From assembly GCF_029962835.1 (NCBI RefSeq), contig NC_080587.1, forward strand, positions 52,047,528 to 52,111,527: a stretch of DNA of 64,000 bases, read 5' to 3'. A model generated the notes under the pieces. The model was not told the DNA's origin, ran no database searches, and was given only the letters and a program-made list of their open reading frames with translations. The position numbers were made by a program, and so were the translations under genes. Numbering within the stretch: the stretch's first letter is position 1; each line of letters opens with the position of its first letter. This document shows positions 24,568-37,194 of this stretch, piece after piece. The stretch comes from Magnolia sinica. Its lineage: Eukaryota; Streptophyta; Magnoliopsida; Magnoliales; Magnoliaceae.

Positions 24568-25127
24568 TGATGTAAAGAAGGACATGGTGATGATGATCAT
24601 CATCTTCCTCGAGCGATAAGCACCTTGAATCCATAAGGATCTCTTTAGTCCACAAGAGTAGTTTCTCGAATCCACGAGAGAGATAATGGAAATTTTGAGA
24701 AATTTATTAAAAGCTAGCTAAAATAAATAAGTTTGTATGCTTAAATACGATTAAACAAACCTTATAACTTAATTAGAGAAGACCTAACAAATAAGGAAAT
24801 AAAACTAAAAAACGCACATATTTTTGCATTCCATCGATTGATCGATCAGAAGGGGGAAAAATGTTCAGAGACTAAAATCCATAAAATCGAATTTGTTATG
24901 ATCGATTGACCCGATCAGTTGAACACAGTAAAATTTATCTAACATTTATTTCATCTAAAGTCGAATTTCGACTGATTGATCAACCCAGTCGACCAATCGA
25001 TCGATGAACTCAACCAGTATGCTCGATAGACCTTGATCGATCAAGTTGGCTAAAACTTATTGATATTTTTCTAGACTTCTTCTCGTCCATTTGTGATAGG
25101 CACATGCTTGATCTACCTCTTACATCA
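24568..25127 (-). repeat. 5' LTR of gypsy element B
   Basis: Plus-strand start TGATGTAAAGAAGG, end CTTACATCA, 560 bp. TCGA-rich motifs such as CGATTGATCGATC occur at 24833-25045. Confidence 0.87.
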
Positions 25128-25138
25128 AGTACCTGTCG

Positions 25139-27614
25139 TGTCATGCCCCGAAATTCGGATATAAAGTGTGCACCCTCAGACCCAAGTTACAGTACATGAC
25201 TTGTAAACCATGTGTACTAAAACCATTCCTTCATACCGTTTTTCAGAGGCTCAATTAAAATGTACACTAAGTTTCCAAACTCAAAACCTTAAACAAAACA
25301 TCTCACATTTATTTATTTTAATCACATACACATAGATCCACCATCACGATCATTTATGGGCATTCAATCCACATATTGATAACATTCGCAAAAGTTAAGC
25401 ATATTATCGCAACCCACCCATTTAAAGCTTTATTAAACCATTCACTAAAAGAGCTTTAACTATTCATAACTTTCAGTTACTTAACTTAAAATTTATTCAA
25501 AGACATAATTAAAGGAATAGCATGAGTTCAACTAGATATGTTAATGGTTTAACATATTTAACTCGTCTTCATCAAGATAGGGCTATAGCCCTTATGAATT
25601 ATCCACTGGTTCTCTTTCTTGTCTTAAAACTTAAGCAATTGTTTCATTGTCCACTAAATCTGTATGGTTTTTTCATCAATAAAATGTCAGCTAACTAGGC
25701 CTAGTGAGTGAATCCATTATGGTTCATACACATCATAATTAAAATAGAATGCATGAATGACATGAGATGTATGGATTCGTGAATGCATCAAGTGGGTTGA
25801 TCAATCCACTTACTTGAGTTGGATCCCATCAACCCGCATCTCGCCTTTTTCTGGAATAGGTTTCCACCATCTTGGTAAGCTTTCACATAATGTGAGCATC
25901 CATGGATGGTCCCATAGGTCACCCAGTACTGTAAGTACTTACAGGTCGTTAAGGGAGTTCCCCCAAGTATTCAACACAGTCATATGTTGTTATATACACA
26001 TAACAACATATGACATTTCAATTCTCAACAAATTCAACAAACGTTCAATACAAAAGATCACAATCATCAAAATAATGAGATGTCTATTTTAATAACAATG
26101 GATAAGAAACATGTTGAGATCACTCAAAACATGATGAATTATTTTTTAAATAATCAAAATATGATAGTTTAGAATTTCCTAAAAGACAACATGTACATAG
26201 AATCATTATCCTAATTTATATGAATTCATATGATAGGGCCCACCTTTGATTGATCGAGTATATGATTAGGGTCCCTAATATTCTCAAATTTGGATCTCTT
26301 TAGATCCAACCCTTGATATAGGATCTGTAATCACAACCGTTTCATGTAGCCCACTTGATTAATCAAAGTGGTCTCTATCATTTCCATGCATATGCAATTC
26401 AAATAACCCAGTACTTATATTTAATCATAAATCAAATGCCTCAGTTCATCAGATTTCTTAAATTCAGAGTATAAGTAGTATATTTTTACCCTTTGTCTGT
26501 TGGATCGAGTCGAACTGACAGAGTGCGTGCTCTGTCAAATTTGGTTGGGATCTCTTTATCGATTTGGATCGATAATCCTACGTGTCAAACTGACAAACTC
26601 TGAAATTTTACTCCGTGTTTTAGAGATGAATAAAAGTATTGAGATTTTTCTTATTTAAAATCTAGAATACAATTTAAATACATTGGTTAGATCCTAAACG
26701 ATTAATGACCTGTTAAGGAATGGTTTAAATATGGCCAAATAATTAGTTTGATTTAAAACCTTAGTAGCCCACATGACATTTTTAATACTTCTCTTTTTAA
26801 CAGATACCATCTAATCGACACGGTCCACCTGATGGTTAGATTGACCTAATATTTGTGGTTTCAACGTAATTCAACCCCAATAATCAGATGGACGGTGTGG
26901 ATCAGATCGGATACATCCGATGATCCATTGATCATATGCGACAGATTTAAGCCATCCATCAACATCACAAAATTTCATATTGATAATGGGTCAATAGATC
27001 GCTTAGATCCAGACCATTTATATTTTTCAAATAAAAATAAATTGATTCAAAATATCATAAGTATAATCCTAACCTTTCATCCTTATGCCCCATCAAACGG
27101 TCAAATCTACTCATATTCTCTGGACAACAATTTATAGTTGTTCTAAAATGAGCATACATAATGGGGATCTGATCTGATCTATCTAATCACCATTTTAGAT
27201 CTAAGGTGTAAATGGTTCTTATGATAAATTCTGATAAAAATGGCCCATCCACTAATCAGATTGATCTGAAATTTATGACCCGTTCAGATCAATCTTAACA
27301 CAGTCAGATGCCATCTGTTAAATTTATTCCAAAATAGATCGGGAAGAAATTAACAATGTAACAAATAATTTAAAATATCTAAGGGTTGAAGCTTACCTAA
27401 TCAAGCCCAAAATTATTATTACTATTACAAGAATCGATCATCTAGCCTCACCCAAAATCAAGAGTCAGTAGCAAGGGTTGATCCCTTGACATCTCTTTTA
27501 ACCAAGAGTGTCTCTACCAACTTAACTATTGACTTGTTTTTGTTTCTTAATTAAAAATAAAATATTTAACTATTTATTTTAGTTTTTAGTGCACCAAAAT
27601 TTAAGGTTGTTACA
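25139..27614 (+). mobile_element. solo LTR, gypsy Tekay/Del-like
   Basis: Starts TGTCATGCCCCGAAATTCGG and ends AAGGTTGTTACA. Flanks TGTCG (25134-25138) and TGCCG (27615-27619) are a 5-bp duplication with one mismatch. No PBS or coding internal region is present, so it is a solo LTR of about 2.5 kb. It lies one base from the target duplication of gypsy B, inside the same SINE. Confidence 0.82.
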
Positions 27615-27686
27615 TGCCGTGGTGTGTGTGGGTGTGAATGTGTGTAATAATAATAATAATAATAATAATAATAGATGACCATGACT

Positions 27687-28299
27687 ATTTATTAAGTAAA
27701 ATGCTTAAGCATCAGTTTAAGCCCACCTTCGATTGCCTGTTGTAGTTAGTTATCACTTTCATCGCATGCTTCTAACAATCTTAATGACATCTAAGAAAAT
27801 GGATAGCTAAAACTAATAAGAGAAAATTTATCAATTAGATCATCAGTAAGTACTTCTATCACGTGGGTCTCACTTTTGTTTACATATGCCTCAGGGATCG
27901 CCATAGTTGGTAATTATAGTTATCTAATTAATGGCCCAAAAAGTGGATAGTGCATATCAATTGTGATGAACTATTAACTTTTTTTTTTCTTTGCTCTCTA
28001 AATGTATTATTGTCGCATTCAGTTCATGAATTCTCTGTCTCCCACTGCTAGATCCATGTGAACCACGGACCTTCGGCTTTAGAGGGAGTACCGTTGACAT
28101 TAACCGAGGAATCAATCTCCATGTCAACTTGGGAAAGGTTTTTATATATATATATATATATATATAAACCATGTGTATTATATCATATAATAAACCTTTA
28201 TAGATCGAGCCAAAAAAAAACACACATTCGGAGCTTTTCTGGGGGGAAATCCCCTGGAGAAGCCTATCATAAAAACTAACTAATTCTATCTATCGGGCC
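27687..28299. other. no gene recognised; old host of the SINE
   Basis: AT-rich, with a (TA)n run at 28144-28167 and a T run near 27977. The 3' end of the minus-strand LINE may fall inside this stretch, but no tail or duplication could be fixed. Confidence 0.4.
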
Positions 28300-28326
28300 T
28301 AGGCGAAATGATAGCCCCGAAGAGAC

Positions 28327-28892
28327 CTATCTAATGTTACCTAGAACAACTCTGTCCAGGAAAAGAAGCCCCCTGATGTGAGGAGGGAGATCGAAGAGAT
28401 TTTGGGCAAGAAAGGAAATTTGCTGCTCGAACCCCATGCGGGCCAAACCATCCGCCGGACTAGTCCCTTCCCTCAGGATGTGGACAAAATTGACCAGCGC
28501 ACTATCCTTTAACCTATAAATTCTTCGCATTCAGCATGTCTAGCATCAACTCAGTTTTTACAACCCATTCAAGAGACCCACCGCAATCAAGGAATCCAAT
28601 TATACCTATACATTGGCGAAACCCAAATCTCGGTAATAGGCTAAACTGTTATAAACTGCACGCAGTTCTTCTCTGGTATTGGATCTGTCTCCGTAGCCCA
28701 ACGAGAATGTGAAATAGAATTCTCCATTTTCTCCTCTACAAACACCGCCTCCCCCCGATGACCCTGGGTTGCCTTTAGCTGACCCGTCGACATTTGGCTT
28801 AACCCAGCTACTCTTCGGTCTGAACCACTTCACTAGCTCCATATTTGAAAGTGTTGATACCCAGATCTCGGAGGATTGTCTGATTAACCAGG
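28327..28892 (-). pseudogene. LINE RNase H domain
   Basis: The frame 28842-28606 reads KPNVDGSAKGNPGSSGGGGV, with the first catalytic Asp, then NTREELRAV with the Glu. After two stops near 28600, LDSLIAVGLLNG carries the third acidic residue. The tail (28530-28327) has VNFVHILREGTSPADGLARM, the conserved end of plant LINE RNase H. Catalytic residues survive, but stops kill the frame. Confidence 0.85.
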
Positions 28893-30557
28893 TGTAACGC
28901 CTCGACTTTTCAGGACCTAAGTATATGACTCGTTTCCCAAAAAATCAAGTGTTAACCTTAAAGGATGGTCAAATTCGAGTATATATATTTTTTTCTTTTA
29001 TCAGAGTAAGCATATGAGCGTAAAATGGACAAGTAAGCATAAAGGAAAATTTCAAGTTTCATTTAGGATATACAAGAGGTTTCCCATAATGACTTATACA
29101 AACCAATGTCTCTAAAATTAACAAATATAAGAATTACATGATCTAATACATGAGAAATAGTAGAATATAAGTAAATTTGAGTCGCAAGACCCCTCAACTT
29201 ATCAAGGTAGATACAGTCATGCAACCCTGGCACTTGAACCCGGCTCCTCATCAGCCCGAACCTGAAAATCACTTAAGCCACCTGTGTTACCTGTACGGTT
29301 ATATTTATTTGATGGATGAGTGACCAACTCAGTGTGAATTCCCCTCAAGATTATACACTACCGCATTAGGTAAGCATAGTTATAAATCAAAGCATACAAA
29401 ACAATACATGATGCAGGTCTTATTAGATGCATGATGCGTGAAGTATACAATCATCACCCTGGGGATGCTCATCCGTGCGGACAGTGGGCTCGTCACCCAT
29501 GCAATCATCGAACCTGAGAAAAATCATCCAGTTGGAATAATATGTACATCACGTACGATAGAAATAGACGCTGGTCTGTGCCATTTTTGCATGATTAGTC
29601 AAACCATTATTAATTCATTTACAACCAGCAGGTTTAATAAGCTCAAAGGTCACTACGGGAAGCTCAGAGCCCAGCGTAGGCTGACAGCTCGGGCATAGTG
29701 TCCCATGACCACCATCTCCGTCTCATGAGACTACTACCTTAGGATGTTTAATGGAAACCTGTCGACTAGTGGCCAATCATATTACAGTATATGGGGCCTA
29801 CCATCGCATGGTTGCATAGTATGAAACATCGAACCCATATAGAAAAAATATCCAAAACAAAGCCACATATGACGATATCAAAATAAGCCATATAAGACAA
29901 ATATCAAAATAAGTCACATAGGGCGAGTATTAAAACCATGCGATAAAAGATCATCCTTGAAAACTACTTAGACACAACAACCCTGAATGGTAGGCCCACA
30001 TCAATGATCCATCTAAACCACCATCCAATAACTACTAGATCGAAGGTCCATTACAATCATCATCAATCAAGTTACATCCCGAGTATGGGTATACATTTAT
30101 AAGTAGAGGTTTCCCACTGATATATCAGTTTAAGTTCCATAAGCAATCCACAAATAATTCACAAGCATGAATAAATATACAGGATGAACATTAAGCATGT
30201 AACATAACAATTCAATTTCCACCAGCTAACACATGTCATTATAAAATGAAGATATCAATTATAATTTAAATAAAAACTATGACTTAAGCTAATGGGAAAA
30301 TGGAAAGCTCAGGGGGAAGAATCATCATCTCATAGTTCGTATCGCCTACTAGCATCGCTAGGGGATGTGCGTTCCCTTAAAATTGAATCCTACCATAAAT
30401 CAGGAACTTGTACAATTAGATCCAAGTTTTACAAACTACCTAAGGTTTAAGATCATAGCCTAGGGTTTTAGTCATTTATCTTTAGGGTTTTGATGTAGGG
30501 TTAGGGTTTTATCTCAAAGTTTAGTTTGATGCTTAGGTTCTAGGATTTGAATATAAG

Positions 30558-30590
<33 letters not shown>

Positions 30591-31569
30591 GTACTGTGGG
30601 CCAAATACTATTTATGATAGGAGTTTTAATCCATCCATATTAATAATGATGGTTCATAAGTTCATATTTGAATGTACCGACATTATCTAATATTTTTATA
30701 ATGACTAATAATCTATTGGGTAATATAAGTAACAATAATAGAATATTTACTAATGATAATACAATAAGGACTAATTATATTAACAAGTATTATACTAATC
30801 CCATGATAACTATTTTCAAATGCTAATAGTCAAAGTGAATCTAGCAATGATACTATACACTTTGATCTACCATGAGTTAAGAAATTCTACAATTAGTTCA
30901 AACCTAACATGCTATCTATGTTCAGGGTATTGACCTAGAGCTTAGATTACTTAGCTTTAGGATTTTATCCTAGAGTTTTGGTCTAGACTAGGTTTCTTAG
31001 GGTTTGAACCCTAGTTGGTGTATTATTAATTACAATGACTATTTTCATTAGGGTTGTAATTTACATTAGCTAACATGGAAAAAAAAAATTCATTATGATG
31101 AAAATTAACAATAATATCCATAATGCTAATTAGTACATTGTAATATTGATTATAATTTCTAGTCAATGTCATTAAGATGACATTAGTTGTTACAATAGAT
31201 AGAAAATAATAATGATATAATTAATTACAAAATGAATGATGACGAATCTGAAAATAAATGGAAAATCTCACCTAGTTGACACAGTTCGAGTCGAGTGTTT
31301 TTTTTTTTTTGAAGAAAGGTGGGATCAGGCCACCACCAACTCGAGCGCGACTCGGCAACAACCAACCCAACTCAACTCCCCTACTTCCTTCTCCTTTCGT
31401 CCTCATTTCTTTCTTCCCCAAAGTCATGCAAGTCATAGGCCATACAAGGCCCGAGCGAAACTGCCCAGACGCACCAGCCCTCAATCATGACTCAGCGATT
31501 GACTGGGCTGTCTTTTCTTCCTTCCTTTCTTCCTTCTCATTTTCTCAGTCACTCTCTCTTTTCTTCCCC

Positions 31570-31605
<36 letters not shown>

Positions 31606-31684
31606 TAATGCAGGAACATCCAGCAAAACCTGGACCTAACGAGCAGCCGCGTCGCGCTCGAGTTGGTGCGACAGCCACCGACCC

Positions 31685-31750
<66 letters not shown>

Positions 31751-33446
31751 TCGTCTGTTGGAGCTCCTGCAAGGCCAGGAGCAGGTCCGAAACCACAGAC
31801 TCGGTCCGACTTGGCCTGAGCTCGAGTGGGAGTATGGCATCGTCACCCACCATGAGCAATGGCTGCCTGCCTCCTCCCTTTCCTTCCTCTTTCTTTCATT
31901 TTCTTCCTTTCTACCGTCTGCTTCTAGCAATGGCTGGGGTGAGTCGTCCCGACTAGAGCTGGTGCAGCGGGAGGTCGAACAGCAACCCCCAACTCAGTGC
32001 GGCCCGGTGCAACTCGAACAGGGAAGGAGGCCGGATGATCATGGCGGATTGCTATCAGGCGGGATTTTCTCCAAAGCGAGGCTGGTGGATGTCTTGGATC
32101 GGCCTCTGGATGCTTGCAGGAGCAAAAGAACGGAGCTCCTTTGATGCTTTCATGGTGGGTTCGAAGATGGCAACCGATGCCCTGCTTGTAGGCCCTGTTT
32201 GCACCGGAGGTTGTGATCACACGCAAGCATCACAACATGCGAGATGGTTGGATTCTGGTCAGCTCCGCCTCTTGGTCCAGATGAACGGTATGGATTTCCC
32301 GTTTGGGACAAGACGGTGGGCCATGTTTCGAACGAACGCTCCTCGTTCGTTGCTGGCAAAAACAGAGGGAATGGGATTTCTTTCCATTTGTGGGAGAACT
32401 CGGGTCAGCGCAGTCTGAACGAGCTCCTCAGCTCAGTGCACTGCGCGTACATGCTCCTGGTGCACATGCAACGCATGTGTGGGCTCCACTATGATGTTTG
32501 GATAAAATCCACACCGTCCATTAGGTTCTAGGGGTGCACTTAGGGCCTTAGACCAAAGATGGGGCAGACCCAATCTCCAGGTGGGCCATACTCTCAAATT
32601 TCAAGCCCTAATCATGGATTCCCGATGATGTGTTGGTCTGATGAGTCCGAAATTGAACTTTGATGGTTAAAAGAGTTCAAGGGTCCACTTAAGACCTTCA
32701 TCATGCATTATTAACCAATACTAACATTAATATGGATTTACTTGTAATTAAAATAATTAAAAACTCATACATATATATAATTATAATTTCTAATATTAAC
32801 ATGCTACTATTTACATGTTATTAATCACATATTTATTAATATATAATTCCTAATTTACAATATCATATTGTACATATTTATGAATTGAAATTTGTACATT
32901 GTCATATTTAAAATCGCTTTGTTAAACAATATATAACTTTATTAAAACATCTAGAAATTTTTGTGTTCATATTTATAAAAGATATTTAATACTTCATAAA
33001 TATTTAAGATTCAATTATATATTGTAAAATTATTACTCATTATAATATTATTTTCATAATATTCTATATATGTTGGTCATATACATATCGCTTCAAATAA
33101 ATGCATCCATAATTCTTTTGATCAAAATTTGTGTAAAACTTACAATGTAACAATTAATATATATATATATATATATATATATGTCTACTTATTAAATATT
33201 ACTGGATTGTTTGATTTTTCTATCGAAGTGATTAAGATCCTAAGATAGACGTCTCTGGACTAATTTGAAAACCGATTGAATGGATGGCTTGATATATGAA
33301 ATGTTGCACCAGCCGATTGAGATTGATGAACTAGGGATCACAGGATGTTGATCTTTAAGGGGGAGCTACGTGTGTTTCCACACATGTGTAAACTGATTTA
33401 GATTCCCATGGTAACACCCGAGTACTGGAAAGTACGGGGTGTTACA
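28893..33446 (+). mobile_element. 4.55 kb gypsy LTR (probable solo LTR) inside the LINE
   Basis: Starts TGTAACGCCTCGACTTTTC and ends AAAGTACGGGGTGTTACA. Flanks are CCAGG (28888-28892) and TCGGG (33447-33451). Both differ from a common CCGGG only by CpG-type transitions. LINE coding sequence resumes at each side. There is no recognisable gag or pol inside. It is either an unusually long solo LTR or one carrying a further insertion. It contains (ATT)n at 30558-30590, (AT)n at 31573-31602 and 33157-33182, and (CT)n at 31686-31742. Confidence 0.7.
31310..32530 (+). other. GC-richer segment in the long LTR, possible transcribed part
   Basis: This block is clearly richer in G+C than its surroundings, has long pyrimidine tracts and contains frames on both strands of 95 to 178 codons, none with a known domain. 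A (CT)n tract gives most of the low-complexity peptides. It may be the R/U5 leader of the LTR. A captured sequence cannot be excluded. Confidence 0.4.
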
Positions 33447-34800
33447 TCGGGTGCTGCACCTTGATAGAAGATATTTTTTTTCTTAGCGAAGCTAATATCC
33501 ACCTCACTCGAGCGATAATCCTTGTATCTTGGGGGATTATCCCCTCGAATTTGGATGTGTTTCTAGAAATCCATATCTCCCAGAGGATGATGCAGGGGAT
33601 TAGCCTTCGCATATAGCTAACGAGACCAGGTGCTGGAGGATGGTGCCACCAAATCCCAAGTCTATCTTGTACTGATTGACCTTGAAAGGGGGCTAGCCCG
33701 AAATGAGTCCAGATAATAGACAACGGCCGCTAGCCTGCCGAGAAGGAATAGGTGCTGGATGGACTCATCTGAGGGCCAATTGTGCGGGCTTCCCTCATAG
33801 CAAACACAAATGGAAGCCAGGTGGATGTCTCTAGCTCTGAATGCTTCTTACACTGGAATTACTTTCATTAGCAATCTCCAAATTACAAACATAGAGATTT
33901 TCGAAAGCATTTTCGCGTGCAAACCCACTTTGTCCAACCCTTTCGATGACTAATTTCTCTACACAACTCCCATGTTGATTTGACCGATAAGGATCTTGAA
34001 GGCTTGAAAGGCCAGAAACAATCTTCAACATCTTCCATCAAGCAGAAACCACCCTGAAATATGAAGTCCAGCACCCATTGGGGCAAGATGACATTGGTGG
34101 AGGAAGGTGGAATTGGACCTTCCTTGCCCAGGAAGTCTCTGATTTCCAGCGATAGAAGCTCCAACGGGATAGGAGTTTCAGCCAGGTATTTCAGCGGGCT
34201 AAGACCTGACCAATTGGAGGACTAAAGACTACCTCGGCCCTGGCCCACCTTTGTCTGCACCGAGGAGTCATGTAACGGTAGTAAGTCCCTCATACTTTTC
34301 CATAAAGGGGAGGGGGTAGACGAGGGACGACCAGGCACGACTGGGTTGAGGTCTTGGAAATACTTTACTCTCATGAAAGAACTCCACATACTGATATCCT
34401 TACTGTATTTGGCAGCCCACACCAATTTCAGCTAGAGGGCCGTTATTATATCTTTTAACCTTCTGATACCTAGCCCACCTTCGGCTTTTGGGCTGGATAG
34501 ATCTTTCCAGCTCTTCCAATGCATCTTTCACTTTCCATCCACCCATCCCCAAAAGAAAACTGCGAAGCACTTTTCTAATTTACTGAGCACCATTTTTGGA
34601 ATTTGGGAGGCTACCATGGAATGAACTGGGATGCTGCCCAGGACGTGATGCACCAAAATCAACCAACCTGTTTGAGAAAGGCACCTTATAATAGCTTCCA
34701 GTAGATTCGACACATCTGCACATTTAGTATATACCCATATAACCACAAGACTATTTGCCACTATTAGAGGAGCAATAGGAAGGTTACATCCTATGGCGAC
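33447..34800 (-). pseudogene. LINE ORF2: RT C-terminal part and zf-RVT region
   Basis: From right to left: VLGSIPVHSMVASQIPKMVL and LEKCFAVFFWGWVDGK (34761-34528), the segment AEGGLGIRRLKD-like to LKLVWAAKYSKDIS near 34430, then WVLDFIFQGGFCLMEDVED (34164-33883). After a shift comes a zf-RVT block with CVCYEGSPHNWPSDESIQHLF near 33790, and the linker LWEIWISRNTSKFEG (33600). Several frameshifts and stops are present. Confidence 0.85.
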
Positions 34801-35924
34801 TTGATGCTAGATGATCTTGCCTCTATTAGTGGATGGCTTAGCTAGATTTAAGTAGTTGTAATGAGACTAATCACTTGTTCAACAATAGGATGGAGGAAAT
34901 TCAAAGTTTGGTTGCTTTAGACAACGCGTGATGAAGATGTTTATAAAAAAAAAGTAGGGAAAGGTTTAATCCGGTGATGTCAATCTATAGATGTTGGCAT
35001 GTCTGCAAATGCAATGCTTGCCTTAATTTTTTAGTGGATTTTTCTTTTTGGGTTCTTTCATCCCTTTTTGCACAACTGTATAATTGAGTTTGGTTGTGTT
35101 CATATTATAAATGTAGCTCCATTCTTTTTGTCTGGCTGCTTGAATTACTGTACAGTCAGATTCTTTGAGATTGATCATCTACTCCCACCTTTCTGGAAAA
35201 AAGAAAAAGAAATACTAATTTGAGGTTCTAGGCGAAGGTTCATACCATCTACTTAATATGATGATGGGTCCTCTCAGGAGGGTGATGGGAACATAAATCA
35301 GATTATCAAACTTCGAACCTAGCTCAATTGTGGCTTGGTTACCAACAACAGGATTTTTTTTTTTTTATAAAGATTATAAATATATTTCTGAATGAAGCAA
35401 TTTATAGGAAACTGAGGGAAGCAAATCTACAAGAAATACAATTCGTGTAGGACCTCAACAGCAAAAAGGAGAGGAGGAGACTACTTATCTTATCTTAAGA
35501 GTCTCTTGGAGCCCTCCATAGAAGGGGAGTATCCGATAGCTCCCGGGCCTGTAGGGTCTAAAACGAAATCCCCACTAGGCTACACACAGGCAGAAGAACC
35601 ATCATTTATGTGACCGCTGTGCCCGAGAGATCCCTTGGCAACCTAAAGACCGTCCCCGACTGGAAAATTACAATCAAGGCAACAATCAAGATCGTTAGTG
35701 GCTGAAGCAGGTATTATCTAATCGCCAACCGCATTGGAGATTGCCTTCGACTAGGACGGTCAAACCACACGACAAGGGGTATGGAAAATCTGAGCAGAAC
35801 CCATAAACGTCGTTGACAGAGAAATAAGACTGCAATGAGAAGAGAGAAGGAGAACGAAGATCTACTACGACCAGAACCCAAGCTACCACATCCATTCTAA
35901 AAACCTCCTCAGTGAGAGGAATAG
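34801..35924. other. unassigned; possible retroposed fragment at 35340-35905
   Basis: 34801-35335 holds no supported feature. From 35350 a run of 14 T begins a segment of about 560 bp that ends near 35905, with a 66-codon minus-strand frame. The T run could be the poly(A) tail of a minus-strand retroposon, but no target duplication was found. Confidence 0.3.
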
Positions 35925-36224
35925 ATTGCAGTGAATGTGGTCGAAGCTATTGATCTGCCTATTGATCAAGGGACCAAAGATACTCTCAAAAGTACCAAAA
36001 CATCGGGCAAGCTTAAAGAAGAAGATAGTGCCGATAACTTGTCCAATTATTTTAGCGAGGATTGCTTCCCAACAGAAGAATGATTGCCTTGCGAATTCAA
36101 GTCTACCATAAAGCGGCCAAGGGATATGATGGCCGATTCACAAATTGACTCCACAAAGAACAACACTCCTAGTCAGACTAATGGGATTGAGTATGATACA
36201 CCGAAACATTGGAGTTGTTTCTAA
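35925..36224 (+). pseudogene. unassigned decayed ORF, 99 codons with one TGA
   Basis: The frame is open from 35925 to a TAA at 36222 except for one TGA at 36081-36083. The composition is that of a soluble, charged protein (KSTKTSGKLKEEDSADNLSN; later STIKRPRDMMADS). No ATG-led frame of length exists, so it is an interior piece. The family was not recognised. A LINE or other transposon segment is the likeliest source given the surroundings. Confidence 0.4.
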
Positions 36225-37194
36225 TTATTAGTGCCCACTTGGAGATATACGGTCCAATCCTTGCCACGTGATAGTTGTCCCTAGTGATGATACACGTAAG
36301 GCTTCGATTGCCTCATCATTTAGATACATCAATCAGTGGTTATTATTAAAAGTCAGTTCGATGGTTACTGATCATCGATCAGGGTGGCGGCTATACGGAT
36401 GTGTAGGATATTAACTTAAATTAGTACACTAAATTTAGTTACGATCTAACAGTTTGAAAGCTATAACTTTGGTAAAGATTGGACGGGGATGATTAACTTA
36501 ATTTTTTGACAATTTCTAAGGGTGCTTGCATAACACATGCTTACTTACTAGCCCAAGTTGAATAATTCAATGCGCCATCTTGGCTTGATATCATGCGATA
36601 GACGTTAAGCCTCGTACGACGAACATCTTTCTATAGTTTCGAGTTAAGTGGCCCACTAACGAGCGGTCTATACCTTGTTCGGATAATTAGGGCATTTCTA
36701 AAATGAACCGAATGGTAATATTTCTTGTGCGCGATGATTACGGTTTGAATTAGGTATATTCATAGTGTGGCCAACCGCAATTAACCAAAATGACAATTTG
36801 ATTCTAATTACATTAAATCATTGGTTCTTAGGCTAACAAAGTAACTAGGTTTGTTTGCTTTGTTAATCAAGATCCATCCCCTGGTTATATTGGTTTTAGG
36901 TAGGATTTTATTTAGTAACGATTCTCTTGATTAGTTAGTGATAGGTCAGTTAGATCTGGGCCCTAGATTAATAGATCACAAGGTTAGACCCAAGATTTTG
37001 GTGATCGGACGTATTCTACATTTAATTAACCAAATTTGTATAGTTCTTTACGTCACACTCGCCTATATGCTAACATGTGTTAAAGGCAAGTGAATGACAA
37101 AATAGACTAATTCTAATAAAAAAATATTTTAAAAAATTTTTAAATCCAAAATAACCAAAATCTTGGAAGTTACAATTTGTGGACGTTGTTTCTT
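36225..37194. other. no gene recognised
   Basis: AT-rich sequence without supported coding or terminal repeats. It might be LTR interior of an unassigned gypsy element. Confidence 0.35.

Larger units (their letters stand above)
23140..24675 (-). repeat. tandem duplication of protease edge, gag start, PBS and LTR end
   Basis: Copy 1 runs from about 23140 to 23971 and copy 2 from about 23972 to 24675. Shared blocks in order are ACACCTTGTT.AAAAGAT, TTATTAATGGCGAGGTTA, CACATTAATAACAATGGTCT, the gag start, a tRNA-Met-type PBS and about 100 bp of LTR end with TAGTTTCTCGA. The PBS-like 12-mers are at 23852-23863 and 24553-24564. Only the right one lies against a full LTR. Confidence 0.83.
19793..25127 (-). 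mobile_element. complete Ty3/gypsy element B with both LTRs
   Basis: LTRs lie at 19793-20180 and 24568-25127, flanked by AGTAT (19788-19792) and AGTAC (25128-25132), a 5-bp duplication with one mismatch. On the minus strand the order is LTR, PBS, gag start, protease, RT, RNase H, integrase, polypurine tract, LTR, the Ty3/gypsy order. The polypurine tract, AAGTGGAGGGGATC, abuts the left LTR. The gag body is largely missing, and all frames have stops. Confidence 0.92.
19709..27686 (+). mobile_element. SINE split by two later LTR-element insertions
   Basis: The SINE head at 19724-19792 has an exact pol III A-box-like TGGCTTAGTGG (19737-19747) and a B-box-like GGTTCTGAGT (19781-19790). After the gypsy element the next bases (AGTAC, C) complete the B box. 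After the solo LTR the tail continues with a GTGTGTGG-rich part and (AAT)n at 27646-27672. Outer flanks AGATGGCCATGTCT (19710-19723) and AGATGACCATGACT (27673-27686) agree at 12 of 14 bases, a SINE-type target duplication. So the SINE is the oldest layer. Confidence 0.78.
28300..34800 (-). mobile_element. LINE 3' half split by a 4.55 kb LTR
   Basis: Minus-strand pieces at 34800-33447 and 28892-28327 form one LINE ORF2 3' half: RT C-terminal part, zf-RVT region, linker and RNase H, in the right order on both sides of the LTR. The 5' half with endonuclease and RT core is absent. Ends of the LINE are not resolved. Confidence 0.85.

Noticed and set aside
31481-32144. Several long overlapping frames on both strands
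   Set aside because: They run through (CT)n and (AT)n tracts and encode Ser-Leu or Arg-Glu repeats. No domain supports a protein.
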